Source: Odobenus rosmarus divergens (Eukaryota > Chordata > Mammalia > Carnivora > Odobenidae). From it: a stretch of DNA of 64,000 nt. A model generated the notes under the pieces. It was given only the letters and a program-made list of their open reading frames with translations. It did no database searches and was not told where the DNA came from. Location of the stretch: contig NW_004451502.1 of NCBI RefSeq assembly GCF_000321225.1, positions 290,775 to 354,774 of the forward strand. Reading direction: 5' to 3'. This document shows positions 33,255 through 43,719 of this stretch, piece after piece. Position 1 is the stretch's first letter. Each line of letters opens with the position of its first letter. The translations under genes and the position numbers were made by a program.

Positions 33255-33420
33255 CTAAAATCTGCCTGCATGACAGTAGCAACTGGGAAGCTGATCAAAT
33301 GTGCAAATGTCAGGACCCTATGTTCCAGAGACTCTGATTTAAGAGATGCAGGATCGGGCAGTGGCATCAGTATTTCTAAAAACCCTCCCAGATGAATCTG
33401 ACATCCTGCCATGGCCAGAA
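33255..33420 (+). mobile_element. MER5-like hAT DNA transposon fragment
   Basis: gatcaaatgtgcaaatgtca, gttccagagactctgattta agagatgcaggatc, gcatcagtatttctaaaaac cctcccagatgaatctgaca follows MER5-type order (agagtttctgattcagtagg ... gcatttctaacaagttcccaggtgat). Terminal repeats not resolved. Confidence 0.55.
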
Positions 33421-34265
33421 ATGAGGGGATCAAATGGTCTCCAGGGTCCAGCAAAACTCTCTAATTCTGGGATAGTTTAACTGGACTGAATTTCTGCTTT
33501 AAAGATGAAAAGATGTAATAGAACTGCATTCCTTTTATCACAGTCACCTTCTGAAGGGGCCAAGCATAAAGATAAATCAATAAGATTGCTTTTCTCTGGC
33601 CAATTTTCTGCAATTCTAAAATTGTGCTCTTCTAAAATTGTGCTCAACTGAGGAACAGTTGCTGCCCCAATCCATCCAAGTGTCTCGCTCTGAATGGCTG
33701 TTTCAATCCTCAAAGTTTTATCTCTGTGGTCCTCAGACATGCACTTCAGACTGTTTCTCTGGCTCAGTATACCCCTGATTAACACCATTCTATGTGGCTG
33801 AACCCTTAACCATGAAGCACCCCCAAACTTTCATTTCTGTCAGTCATAAACCCTTTTAATTTGAATAAACCCTTGCTTATATACTTCCAGAATATCGCTC
33901 CCATGAATTTTTCCCCATCTATAATGAGGATATTCAGTGGAACTTAAAAATTGTATTCAAATTCTTGACATTTTGACTATTGTCAACAAGGGCTGATGAT
34001 CTGTCACCTCACTCCTTCTGCTCTGAAATCATCTCCTGCTCCTCTCCCCATCACTGACTCTCTTGCAGGTTCATGGCCTTTCTCACTCTTCCTCGTGCTC
34101 CCCAAGAGCACTTCTCTTTGGGATCACCACTCACTCTTCCTTCTAACGCCCGCATTCTCGCTGTAAAGCTCGGTAACACTCTCCCACTCGCTCCTAACCA
34201 CTCCCCCTCCGTCAGAGATGCCATCCACGACCAACCTAACTCTTAATGCCTCAACATTTCCTCTA
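33421..34265. other. Unassigned DNA with a small tandem duplication
   Basis: A perfect 16-bp tandem duplicate, ttctaaaattgtgctc, lies at 33614-33629 and 33630-33645. The rest, including a pyrimidine-rich part at 34000-34260, is unassigned; diverged L2 is possible for the right part. Confidence 0.4.
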
Positions 34266-34269
34266 ATAG

Positions 34270-34448
34270 TGCTTCTCACTCCATGCCATGGTTTTAATTT
34301 ATTTGCCTTTTCTTTCCATCTTCTTCCAACTAATAGGTAAGCTCCACGCGGGCAGAGACTCAGTTGTGATTACTGGTTTTTCCACAGTGCTCCTAACGGT
34401 GCCTTACACCTAACAGCTGCTCAGTAAATATTTACCGAATGGAGGCGT
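34270..34448 (+). mobile_element. L2 LINE 3' end
   Basis: ggtaagctccacgcgggcag agactcagttgtgattactg, tttttccacagtgctcctaa, cagctgctcagtaaatattt accgaatgga matches the L2 3' UTR (gtaagctccatgagggcagg ... cagtgcctggcac ... ctcaataaatatttgttgaatg). Confidence 0.82.
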
Positions 34449-34682
34449 AAGAGAAAGAATGGATAATGGGGAAAATTCATTTCTGGGGATTAGGATTTGC
34501 CAGTCAATCTAGGTCTGGTGGTAGAGCTAAGTTTGGAGTATCCAGGACTCCTGCTTTTCTCTGTAGCAAAGATACTACTTGCAATAAGAAGGGTCATGTT
34601 AAGGAGGAAAAGGGATTTGAGAGCTGAATAGAACTTTAGATTTTCACTGTCTCCATGATGTTGTAAAAATGCGTACTAGTTA

Positions 34683-34883
34683 GGGCGCCTGGGTGGCTCA
34701 GATGGTTAAGCGTCTGCCTTAGGCTCAGGTCATGATCCCAGGGTCCTGGGATCGAGTCCCGCATCGGGCTCCCTGCTCCTTGGGAGCCTGCTTCTCCCTC
34801 TGCTTCTCTCTCTCTCTCTCTCTCCCTCTCTCTCTCCATCTCTCATGAATAACTAAATAAAATCTTAAAAAAAAAGAAATTAA
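34683..34883 (+). mobile_element. CAN-SINE, young-looking, with target-site duplication
   Basis: Starts GGGCGCCTGGGTGGCTCAG; head GGGATCGAGTCCCGCATCGG; body GGAGCCTGCTTCTCCCTCTG; long (CT)n; CATGAATAACTAAATAAAAT and an A-rich tail with a GAAATT interruption. Direct repeats aaaaatgcgtactagtta / aaaaatgtgtactagtta (18 bp, one mismatch) lie at 34665-34682 and 34884-34901. Same subfamily as 22543. Confidence 0.97.
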
Positions 34884-34901
34884 AAAAATGTGTACTAGTT
34901 A

Positions 34902-35458
34902 GTTTAACTCATAATGGAGTACATGAGAGAGTCATCAGGGACAAATATGGAGGCGCGCAAAACTGTAAGTTATAAGAGATGCAAATTCCAGGCCAGGCAC
35001 AACAATGCTGTGCATTGTTATGCTTTCAAGGTAGAATATTATCTTGGTTTTTACAAAGTATTTCCCTAAAGCAATAAACATAGTAATTCAATTATCAGTT
35101 CAATTTAATTACTGGGTAATATACTTAATTGATATACTCTAATTTCGGTCCTGTTGAATGTAACAAATCTCTGGTGTGAAATAATTTTAACAATCAACAT
35201 AAAAATAGTGATCACATTAGTGTAATTTTATATTCTGCATATATCGTACAGTTTAGCTCAACCTATAATTAAAGCTTACATTACAAATGTAAATGGTTTG
35301 TATACGTAAGTAGTTTGAGTTTAAAACAGTTACCCTTACAAATACATTCCATAGATGCATTTATCAATTGAACTTGATTTCCAAATTCCCTGGAGGATAT
35401 ATTTGGGGGAAAAAAATGTTTGAGCTAGCAGAAGTCTCCATTTGTTCACAGAAGTTTT
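34902..35458. other. Unassigned AT-rich DNA
   Basis: No gene or repeat recognised. Confidence 0.45.
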
Positions 35459-35650
35459 GGAGCGCCTGGGTGACGTAGTCGGTTAGGTGTCTGAATCTTG
35501 GTTTCGGCTCAGGTCATGATCTCAGGGTGTTGAGATTGGACTCTGTGCTCAGCACGGAGTCTGCTTAAGACAATCTCCCCCTCTCCCTCTGCCTCCCCCT
35601 CCTGGACTCTCTCTTTCTCTATCTCAAAGAAATAAATTACTGTTTAAAAA
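35459..35650 (+). mobile_element. CAN-SINE, older
   Basis: Starts GGAGCGCCTGGGTGACGTAG with head variant GTGTCTGAATCTTGGTTTCG and TGCTCAGCACGGAGTCTGC, then CT-rich body and an AGAAATAAATTACTGTTTAA tail. Mutations in the A-box region and no clear direct repeats point to an older insertion. Confidence 0.92.
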
Positions 35651-36260
35651 ACATTTTTCAACACTGCTGCTATACATGTAAGGCATTTACCAAGGCCAGT
35701 TAGCCCATTTCGTTTCTAGATTGTCTCCTAATACTTCCTATACCCCTATGTTGACAGCACGAAAACAGGCCCTAGTCAAAGACCTTGCTGTTCTCTATAC
35801 AGCAAAGTCCTATATCAATTCTAAAATGAGTCGATATGAATCTGAATTACTTGTTTTCACTCATTACCAAATTTCGTTTAAATTGAAATTATATGAAAAT
35901 TTGTATAGACGTGAAGGGAACTGATAGGGAAAAAGAACTTATGTAATCAGATATTCCTCCAGTATATGCAAGCCGATTATCCTTAAAACCATAATGCAAT
36001 GATTCAGATAAATTACCAAAGTAGGAAGACGAAGAAAAACAGTAAGAAGAAGACAGGGAACTTGAAAAGCTCTCGTCATGCACTAGGGCAAAAACGTACA
36101 TGGGGAGATAAATGATGACACTAAACCCAGTGCAAAAATATTAAGGCCCATTGCCCCCTGAAATATACATTTTCCTCAACTTGATTTTAGAGTGACTCTT
36201 TTGCCAAAAACGTGTGATGATAACAGGGCAGAAATGAGTCAGCCGGAGGCCACACCCTTG
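35651..36260. other. Unassigned DNA
   Basis: No repeat recognised. Frames at 35721-35924 (plus) and 35889-36101 (minus) have no known domain; the latter is serine-rich through an AAG/GAA-rich stretch. Confidence 0.4.
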
Positions 36261-36312
36261 TTTTACATCCTGTTGCAACTTCAAATTTTCTGAGACCATG
36301 TCTTGTCTTTTC

Positions 36313-36516
36313 TTTTTTTAAAGATTTTATTTATTTATTTGAGAGAGAGAGAGAGAGAACACGAATAGGACATAGGGGAGGGGCAGAGGCAGAGGGAGAA
36401 GCAGACTTCCTGCTGAGCAGGGAGCCCAACGCAGGGCTCGGTCCCAGGACCCTGAGATCATGACCTGAGCCGAACAAAGGCAGGTGCTTATCCGACTGAA
36501 TCACCCAGGTGCCCAT
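36313..36516 (-). mobile_element. CAN-SINE within MIR
   Basis: On the minus strand: GGGCACCTGGGTGATTCAG start, GTCATGATCTCAGGGTCCTG, CTGCTTCTCCCTCTGCCTCT, CT-rich tract and TAAATAAATAAAATCTTTAA tail. A short imperfect duplicate, (t)gtcttttc, lies at 36304-36312 and about 36524-36532. An ACAAAG insertion sits in the head region. Confidence 0.93.
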
Positions 36517-36565
36517 AAGCCCGTGTCTTTTCATCTGTAAAGCGGTATTAATAATATGTGTCCTC

Positions 36566-36735
36566 TGGGTGCCTGGGTGGCTCAGACGGTTAAGCGTTTG
36601 CCTTCGGCTCGGGTCATGATCCCGGAGTCCCGGGATCGAATCCCGCATCAGGCTCCCTGCTCCTTGGGAGCCTGCTTCTCCCTCTGTCTCTCTCTCTGTC
36701 TCTCATGAATAAAAAAATAATAATAATAATAATAA
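36566..36735 (+). mobile_element. CAN-SINE, young, perfect 17-bp duplication and (AAT)n tail
   Basis: Begins near GGGTGCCTGGGTGGCTCAG, with head GGGATCGAATCCCGCATCAG, body GGAGCCTGCTTCTCCCTCTG, CT tract and CATGAATAAAAAAATAATAA. The perfect duplicate taataatatgtgtcctc lies at 36549-36565 and 36736-36752. Same subfamily as 22543 and 34683. Confidence 0.97.
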
Positions 36736-36742
36736 TAATAAT
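36717..36742. repeat. (AAT)n microsatellite in a SINE tail
   Basis: About eight AAT units continue from the SINE A tail into the right target-site duplicate, which itself begins taataat. The microsatellite probably grew from tail plus duplicate. Confidence 0.92.
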
Positions 36743-36984
36743 ATGTGTCCTCCAATCATCCTGAGGTAGTTTCGAGTGACAGGGAAATGGAGTAAGTTAA
36801 GGACTTGTGACTGCAAAGTCAGGAGGGGCCCAGGGAGCTAGATGTCTGGTTTTCTGTCTCTCATGATCCATTTCCTGTCGACAGATGGGCATGGAGAATC
36901 AAATTTTACATAAAGCAGGACTGTGTCTGGGTAACATGTATGGCTTTAACCACCATCTCATCTGCCCCCCTGACCCACGGGGAT

Positions 36985-37011
36985 GCACTCACGCACTCAC
37001 GCACTCACACG
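36985..37011. repeat. Short (GCACTCAC)n tandem repeat
   Basis: About three tandem units of an 8-base word, gcactcac, the last one imperfect. Confidence 0.85.
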
Positions 37012-37164
37012 TCAGGGCTGTAGCCGTCCCGAGCCAGCTACCTCTCTCTCGGATACACAAGATGGTGGTCTGCAAATTGTACCCATTATTCTCTTCCAAA
37101 ACGTTTTCATGGTCCTCAAGGGAAGAGAGCTTATATTCTGTAAACTGCTGTGCACTGATTTAAG

Positions 37165-38280
37165 AAAATTAATACATTTATTTTAGAGTTATAGGCTTAC
37201 AGAAAAACTAAGCAAAAAGTACAGAGTTCTCCTATGCCCCGACCCAGCTTCCCCTATTATTAATAACTTGTATTAGTGTAGTATGGTTGTTGTAATTGAC
37301 GAACCAATGTTGATAGACTGTTAAGTAAGGTCCAAATTTACATGAGGGTTCTTTCATTGTTATGTACCTTCTATGGGTTTTGAAAAATGTACAATGTCAT
37401 GTATCCAGCATTATGGGATCCTACAAAATAGTTTCACAGCCCTAATAACCCTCTGTGCTTTACCTGTTCATTCATCTCTTGCCTCCTCCTTCCTCTACGA
37501 CCACTTTTTTTAAAACTGTTTCCCCAGTTTTGCCTTTTCCAGAAAGTCACATAGTTGGAATCAAACTGTATGTAACCTCTTCAGACTTTTTTTTTTTCAC
37601 TTAGCATAATGCATTTAAGTTTCCTCCATGTCTTCTCATGGCTTACTACATCATTTCTTTTTAACACTGAGTAATATTCTATTCTATGAATATAACAGAT
37701 TGTTTATCCATTCACTTATTGAAGGACATCTTGGTTGTTTCAAGTTTGGGGCAATTATGAATAAATAAAGCTTCTATAAATCTTCATGGGTAGGTTTCTT
37801 GTGGACATACATTTATAATACCCTGGGCAAATATCAAGAAATAGAGCTGTTGGCTCTTGTGGTGAGGATATGATTAGATCTGTAAGAAAGCACCTAACTG
37901 TTTCCCAAGTGGCGGCACTACCCCTCGAGCAATGAGTAATTATAATTCTCTGTGCTCTATACCCTCGTCAGCATTTGGTGTTGTCAGTGATTTGGATTTA
38001 AGCCATTCTCGTAGGTTTGTAGTGGTTTGTCACTGTTGTTTAATTTTCAATTTCCTAATGACACATGATGTTGAGCATCTGTTCATGTACTGGGTTGCCA
38101 TTTGGGGATCTTCTTCGTTGAGATGTCTGTTAAGGTGTTTTGATGGGTTTTTACCTGGGCTGTTTCTCTTATCAATGAGTTTTAAGAGTTCTTTATATAT
38201 TTTGGATAACAGTCCTTCATCAGCTATGTCTTTGCAAATTTTTTCTCCCAGTCTGTGGCTTATATTTTTAATCTTTTAAT
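37165..38280 (-). mobile_element. LINE-1 3' UTR / ORF2 end fragment, antisense, over 1 kb
   Basis: Order: ttttagagttataggcttac, acttagcataatgcatttaa, gtaatattctattctatgaa, gaaggacatcttggttgttt, ggcaattatgaataaataaa, cagcatttggtgttgtcagt, cctaatgacacatgatgttg, gagttttaagagttctttat, tcttttctcccagtctgtgg-like end. This is the antisense of an old L1 3' region in full order. The frame at 37932-38279 is the reverse strand of it. Confidence 0.92.
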
Positions 38281-38319
38281 ACAATGAAATGTAATTCAGG
38301 AAAAGCACTGTCCTCTAAG

Positions 38320-38560
38320 TGAACCACCAAACAGAAATATTCATTGAATGTGACAGGCACTGTGCAGAGGAAGTAATGCTGAGGAAGACAATCTTTGCAT
38401 TCATGAAGCCCAGAATGCAAGGAGAGAGAGAAAACAGATGAACACATGATTATTCCACAATTCCTGCACGTTATGGCAGGGATGATGAGAACATATTCGG
38501 GGCAAACACCACAGACCAGAGAGAATTAGTCAAGGCTTGTTGCAGGAAGTGCCTTGGGAT
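38320..38560 (-). mobile_element. L2 LINE 3' region, antisense
   Basis: atattcattgaatgtgacag gcactgtgcagaggaagtaa tgctgaggaagacaatcttt gcattcatgaagccc is antisense L2 (tattgagcacctactatgtgccaggcact ... gacaaggtccctgccctcatggagctt). The right part probably continues it in more diverged form. Confidence 0.65.
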
Positions 38561-39940
38561 CTGACATTCAAAGTATGTTAGTGGGGAGGAAATGACTCTG
38601 CAGAAGAAGGGGGTCCCTTTGAGGCAAGGTGTGGACAAGGGAAGTCCTGTGGTCTGTGGAGTGCACTTGAAGCCTTTGGGTGTCAGAGGCAAGGAGTGAC
38701 ACAGATTGAAGCTGGAGGGCTTAGCTGGGAGTCCATTGTGGAGTCCCTCTTATTCCCAGTTAAAGAGACTGGAGTTGGTCAGGGTGTCATAAATCTGGAG
38801 AAAATTAAAACTGACCTAAAACCAGAGTTCTGTGATGAAGAAGGAAGGGCAGGTACTAAAGGCCATCAGTCAGCACACGGGAGCACGTCTGTGCAAAGTG
38901 GACTGCAATCCGAGGCATCGGAAGCGGAGCCACGGCAGCTCCTGGGGAGGGGAGCGCCTTAGAGAATTTGCAGAAGCTCACCTGCAGGGCACGGATGTCG
39001 CATTAGGCAAAGCACACAAAGAAAAGAGAAAACAAGGAATCACACACACAACTGAAAACATTACAAGGAGGCAACAAGTTTGAAACATGTCCTGGTGGCT
39101 AATTTGTACCAAATTGTCTCCATTTTTAGATTCTGTCTCCATGATGTGAATATACAATGATCGACAGAGTGATTCTTTTTTATTTATTGGTATATTTTGT
39201 AAAACTCCAAGTCAACTCTGGAGGATATCTCCTTAGTTTCCAAGACAACTAAACTGGAGAGATTAATTTGCATTTAAAATATTCAAGGCAGTTCTGCCAA
39301 GGCTCGCCTTCACTGGGCAGCTCACTTACCTAACGATTGTTCATTTAAATGTGCTTAAGAGCATCAGAAATGATAATTTGGCCTCATTAAAAAAACCTCA
39401 GCTTAGCTAAACTTCCATTTGGGATGGAGAAAACTGGAAGGAACATTGCTTCCGCGTTAACAACAAGAAAAGAACAGACTGCAGAATCACATGTTTTCTT
39501 GAATGTACCAGAAAGCTGGTCTTGGTGTGGCAAAAAGTAGACTGAAATCTAAAGAAAGACAGAAGTTTCCTGGACGGGACAGGACACGAGCCCAGGATTA
39601 TCCGTGGCAGAGCAAGAGAGGAAAATACATCGGGCGCCATAAAAAGCATTAAGAATTCAGCTACGTTTTTAACACATTCCTAAAGGCAGAGAGCAGGCGA
39701 GCTCAAGAGTGCAACAGGACAGAGCTCCCAGAAGCCACGGACAGGCACAGTCTTCATCCATAGCCATGAACCTCCACTGGGGGCTCACCAGAAAGTCTGG
39801 AACCAGGCAAGAGGCTGTCTGGCAGTTTCTTATAAACATACACTTACAATACAAGTGATCAGGCCCACTCCTATTTACCCAAGAGAGAAAAACACTTTAA
39901 TTTGTACAATATCCTAGATCTTTGGATCTCTGTAGAGGTT
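38561..39940. other. Unassigned DNA
   Basis: The left part may be the continuation of the antisense L2. No gene recognised; frames at 38696-39083 and 39407-39854 carry no domain I know. Otherwise single-copy-looking sequence. Confidence 0.4.
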
Positions 39941-39944
39941 TTAT

Positions 39945-40362
39945 TCATACCTTTCCAAACCTGGAAACAGCCTAATATCCATCAAATATGAATAAACAGA
40001 CTATAATGCATCCACAAGTAATAAAATACTAGTCAGCAAGAAAAGGAAGTACACTTTGGATAAACGCCGCCACATGCGCGGACCTCACAACATGCACCAA
40101 CCTCACGCGTGGTATCCTGAATCCAAGAAGGCAGAGCGGAAAAGCTACATATTAACCCAATTTCATTTACATTACATTCTGCAGAGACAGGCAGAGGGAC
40201 AGAAAACAGAGCAGGGCTCTCCACAGAATGCGGGGAACTATTCCGCCCTTCGGATGCACTGCTGGGGACTTGACCACACACATGCATTTGTCCCAACCTG
40301 GAACCGTGTGATCAAAAGGGTGAATTTCACTGGATGTACACCATCCCATTATCAGAGTAGAA
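39945..40362 (+). mobile_element. LINE-1 3' UTR fragment, sense
   Basis: cctggaaacagcctaatatc catcaaatatgaataaacag actataatgcatccacaagt aataaaatactagtcagc, then acatattaacccaatttcat ttacat, and the end gtgatcaaaagggtgaattt cactggatgtacacc. This is the sense order of an L1M ORF2-end and 3' UTR (ggaaacaacctaaatgtccatcaac ... gggtgaattttatggtatgt). Mirror frames at 40033-40511 are by-products. Confidence 0.82.
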
Positions 40363-40849
40363 GGACATAAGAAACTCTCCTCTGCTTGCACAAACTGAGC
40401 AGTTGCTGCTGCCTTGATGGGTGAGAAGAAGAAAGCAATTTCAGCTTCAGCGATCAACCAAATACCCACGCTCCAGCTGTGTCCTTGCGAAATTCTGCTC
40501 TTTTCTTTCAAACTGAGCTGCTAAGGGCTGCACAGTCCGTTTGGAAAAGCTCAATTCAAAATGAGCCGAACTGGCTGGGAATGAAATATAGGCCTATAGG
40601 TTTAAATTTGGAGCAATGTTCTAGAAATACTCTGAACAAAATACACAATACTCTGAACAAAATGCTGTGTATTTATGACAAAAGAAACAAGAATCCTTTA
40701 CTGGTTTTGAATCAGCCTGTTATTTTTAAGACAAATAAAAGGCCTTGAACAAGTGCTACCTATTACCATGTAATTTTAGAAAATATATTTTCACTCCAGT
40801 AAAATAATGTAAAATTTGGGCCAAAAAGGTTGTGTATGCGTGTGTATGA

Positions 40850-40881
<32 letters not shown>

Positions 40882-41755
40882 GTGTGTGATTAGCTTACAT
40901 TTTTATAAACTGCTAACTGGAACAATATCTTTACCACAGATTAAATCTGAGAAATGCAAAAACAGGCAGTCCCCTTGGCCTCCTAAAAATAGACATATGC
41001 CATCTATAATCTTTTCTTGATTCTTATTTGCATGAAGGCAAAGCAACCAGGACTGTTATGCGGGAGAGAAAAAAAATTAAATAATGTGCTTTTAGTTGAA
41101 AATCTGAAAAAAACCATGAGTGAGTGTGTATCAGCGCCTCACCTGCCACAAGGGAGCACTGAGGCCCACCTGATATCACAGATGTCATATGGGAAGCAAC
41201 TGCTCTTTCCACACTGTCTGGCGACTTGGCAGACGCTTCCAGAGGCAGCTGGTGAGGGGAGCGGCTCTGCACTGCCTTGAGGGCTGTCATATGCCTTGGT
41301 GGTTGTTGAATTAATCGTCCTCTCAGCCCCCTCCTGACCCCAAATACTTCTAGATTGCTTAGATTCTCAAGCTAAACGAATCAATGAATGAAAATGAAAT
41401 AAAGTTAAAATCATATTATGATTTCAGCCATCTCACAAAATCACACGGCGACCGTGCCCAGATTTGATAGCGTGTGACTGAGGGTGAGCAACTGATCTTG
41501 CTACTGTATGTCCTCAGTTGTGGCTGGTGCGTGGGGCCAGTGCTGGCTGCCCACCCACCGTGTGGGAGGCATGGAGCGTGGAGCACTGAGCCACGATGAG
41601 GCCCGCGCCCCACGCTCAGGTGCTGCAAGCCCAGTGCCTGCGGCAAAATCACGGCAACAGTGATGCACCACCACCCAGCACGGTTTTATCCCTGTGTCAA
41701 CACCAGACCACGAAAAATAGGAGCAGGTAAATCTACTTCAAGGCACAGGGACAAT
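40363..41755. other. Unassigned DNA with TG microsatellite and small duplication
   Basis: Holds a 21-bp near-tandem duplicate (40626-40646 and 40647-40663, aatactctgaacaaaat in both), the TG tract at 40831 and a GC-rich part at 41520-41660. No gene or named repeat otherwise; overlapping frames at 41017-41290 lie on opposite strands. Confidence 0.4.
40831..40889. repeat. Compound (TG)n microsatellite
   Basis: Imperfect TG units with ATGCG and ATGAG interruptions (40831-40850), then a pure TG run to about 40877 and an interrupted end. Confidence 0.96.
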
Positions 41756-41759
41756 TTTC

Positions 41760-41985
41760 ACAGAGGCTGGATATACCTGATCTGATTCTTAAAGAGTAAA
41801 TGTGAATTTGCTGGAAGATCAAGGGAAAAAGGCATTTCCGGCAGAAGCGGCGGCACGGACTGAAACAAGCAGATGGGAAGGCACCTGACATGCCAGGAAA
41901 GGGCCAAAGAGTAGCAATGACTCAGGAGGGATGCATGAACAAAGGTCCAGGGGCAGATATAGACCAAGTTGAGAAATGTGTATTC
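41760..41985 (-). mobile_element. L2 LINE internal fragment, antisense (tentative)
   Basis: gattcttaaagagtaaatgt gaatttgctggaagatcaag ggaaaaaggcatttccggca gaagcggcggcacggactga follows antisense L2 (gtcttgaaggatgaataggatttc ... aaaggcattccaggcagagggaacagc). The long minus-strand frame at 41819-42355 starts beyond it and runs through; it is not a gene. Confidence 0.5.
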
Positions 41986-42660
41986 TAGATGTTGCTCTCT
42001 GACCACAGGGCACGCAGGACCCTGGGCAGACAAACTGACGGAAGTCTGCAGGGACAGAAAGCATGGCAGAGGCAGAACTCACACGCACTGGAAACCTCCC
42101 AGCAATCTGTGTGCTCTCTGTGCAGGTCAGGTGACCACGGCACCTCTCGCCCCTGCTTCTTTCCGTGATTATCCCATTATTCTCTCTCTCTCTCTCTCTT
42201 TTTTTCCCTAGACACTCTCCCTTTGCACAGCAACTCAATCCTGAAATCAAAATTAACTTCATCTCAGATCCGACCAGCTGGTTGACCTCCCTCCTCTCCT
42301 CACTATTTGTTTCCTGTAAGATGCGGCCTCTTTGCCATTCTGTGGTCCTTCTCAATTTGAGCCCTGGAGGCAGCCCTCAGCGCAGGAATTTCTTTTTCTC
42401 TTTTGTTCTTGTTTTTTATCTCCATCCTTTCTCCTGAAAACCCATTAGGTGTTGTTGGAAACTCTGGATTAACATTGTATGTCTTAACTCCTCCCCACTG
42501 ACATCATGCCCTCATCCTTTGCATTTCAGCGTGAGAGAACTGAGGTCAAGGTTTAGTGCCTCGCTACGTTTTCTTCTGTGTGCATGCAGGGAGGTCCACC
42601 TACTGAGTAATGGTCTCTCCCTCTCCCTTCCTCCTCCTGCTTTTCTTCTTTCCCTCAGGT
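41986..42660. other. Unassigned DNA with a (TC)n/T tract
   Basis: A (TC)n run at 42181-42199 is followed by T7. Otherwise no repeat or gene recognised. Confidence 0.4.
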
Positions 42661-42664
42661 TAGG

Positions 42665-42850
42665 GTATGCTATGTTGTGAGAACAAATATTTCCTGAAAT
42701 CTTAATGGCTTAACACATTAACAATTTATTGTTGACTCAGTAAAATTATGCCAGTCGGGGAAGTGCCTCCATTTGGTGCTATGAAGCCAGACACGGGTAC
42801 CTTCCTGCTTGGAACGGCAGGGGAGGAGAAGCTGAATGCATGGAGTAGTA
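42665..42850 (-). mobile_element. MaLR-like LTR fragment, antisense (tentative)
   Basis: gaacaaatatttcctgaaat cttaatggcttaacacatta acaatttattgttgactcag resembles antisense MaLR-type LTR starts (aacaaataaccccaaaatctcagtggcttaacac...). Short and diverged. Confidence 0.4.
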
Positions 42851-43590
42851 TTAGTAACCGGGCCATCCCACGTCTGTAACCCGGCCACTCAGTCTAACTG
42901 CCAGGGGGTACCGAGAGCGGGTTCACAAAAAGGAAAATAAAATGGTATTTGATAGCGAACACACAGCTTTGTCTCTGCCAAAGTTTTCATCTTCGAGATG
43001 TCTACAGGTGATAGCATTGGGAATCTTGCTTACACAGCACTCAGATTTATCTAAAGTTCCTTTTACTTTCTTGTATTCACTATGACTGCCTCTGGTGCAC
43101 CAATGGGCCCTAAGGCTGTAACTGACATGCATTATCTCCTTCTTCCAAACATTCTGCTGTTCTGGGAGCCAGATCTTCATCCCTGATGGATAACTCGGAT
43201 CTTCATCCTGGTTACCATGCCTTTCAGACCATGCTTCCCAATGGCCTACCTGTATCTACCAGCAGGCATGAGAGACCACGAGGAAGCTCAGCATCCCTGA
43301 TTCCAGACACACTCCTCTCCACCCCCGTCACAGGGCTGCAAACTTTCACCTCAGTAAGTCAATTACCTCTGCTAGAGTAATAACTCCTGTCTTTTCCTGC
43401 TGATCCACCGGCAAAGGAGTGGACAAGATGTGCAGTAGCAGACAGAGCTCTAGTTTTAATGGAACCCTACTCCCCTAGCATTAGCATCCTCTCTGCAACA
43501 CCAGAACTCCAGTCAGGCGGAGCCTGATGTTTGGGGGAAAGGTGGTAAAAATTACCCAACTGAGTCAATGGCATACAGTGATGATAATAT
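42851..43590. other. Unassigned DNA
   Basis: No repeat recognised. A short repeated word, gatcttcatcc, occurs near 43170 and 43198. The frames at 42923-43180 (minus) and 43186-43380 (plus) have no known domain. Confidence 0.4.
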
Positions 43591-43591
43591 G

Positions 43592-43709
43592 TTTTTTTTT
43601 AAGATTTATTTATTTATTAGAGGGAGAGTGCATGTGCACACACACGAGTGGGAGAGGGGCAGAGGGAGGGAGGGTCCGCACACAGACTCCCCGCTGAGCA
43701 CGGAGGCTG
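43592..43709 (-). mobile_element. CAN-SINE, tail and body only (head missing)
   Basis: On the minus strand, CTCCGTGCTCAGCGGGGAGT followed by CTCCCTCTGCCCCTCTCCC, a CA/GT-containing segment and AATAAATAAATCTTAAAAAA. The tRNA-like head is absent and unrelated DNA follows, so this copy is 5'-truncated or has lost its head by deletion. Confidence 0.85.
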
Positions 43710-43719
43710 TACTCTGACT

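Larger units (their letters stand above)
36262..36800 (-). mobile_element. MIR SINE, antisense, interrupted twice by CAN-SINEs
   Basis: Three pieces make one antisense MIR: the left part ending at about 36312, then ttttcatctgtaaagcggta ttaataatatgtgtcc (36529-36563), then ccaatcatcctgaggtagtt (36752 onward). Consensus order is cctcatctgtaaaatggg ataataata ... gttgtgaggat. Each gap is filled exactly by a CAN-SINE, one in each orientation. Confidence 0.62.

Noticed and set aside
34683..34760. tRNA-like sequence (A and B box) in the SINE heads
   Set aside because: These are the tRNA-derived heads of CAN-SINEs, lack a foldable acceptor stem and 3' end, and are followed by SINE bodies. Not tRNA genes. 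The same holds for all 17 copies.
37932..38279. 115-codon plus-strand frame
   Set aside because: It is the reverse strand of an L1 3' region, a known source of chance frames.
41819..42355. Longest open frame (178 codons, minus strand)
   Set aside because: It crosses a (TC)n/T tract and an L2-like piece, shows RERERE-type low complexity, has no known domain and no splice context.
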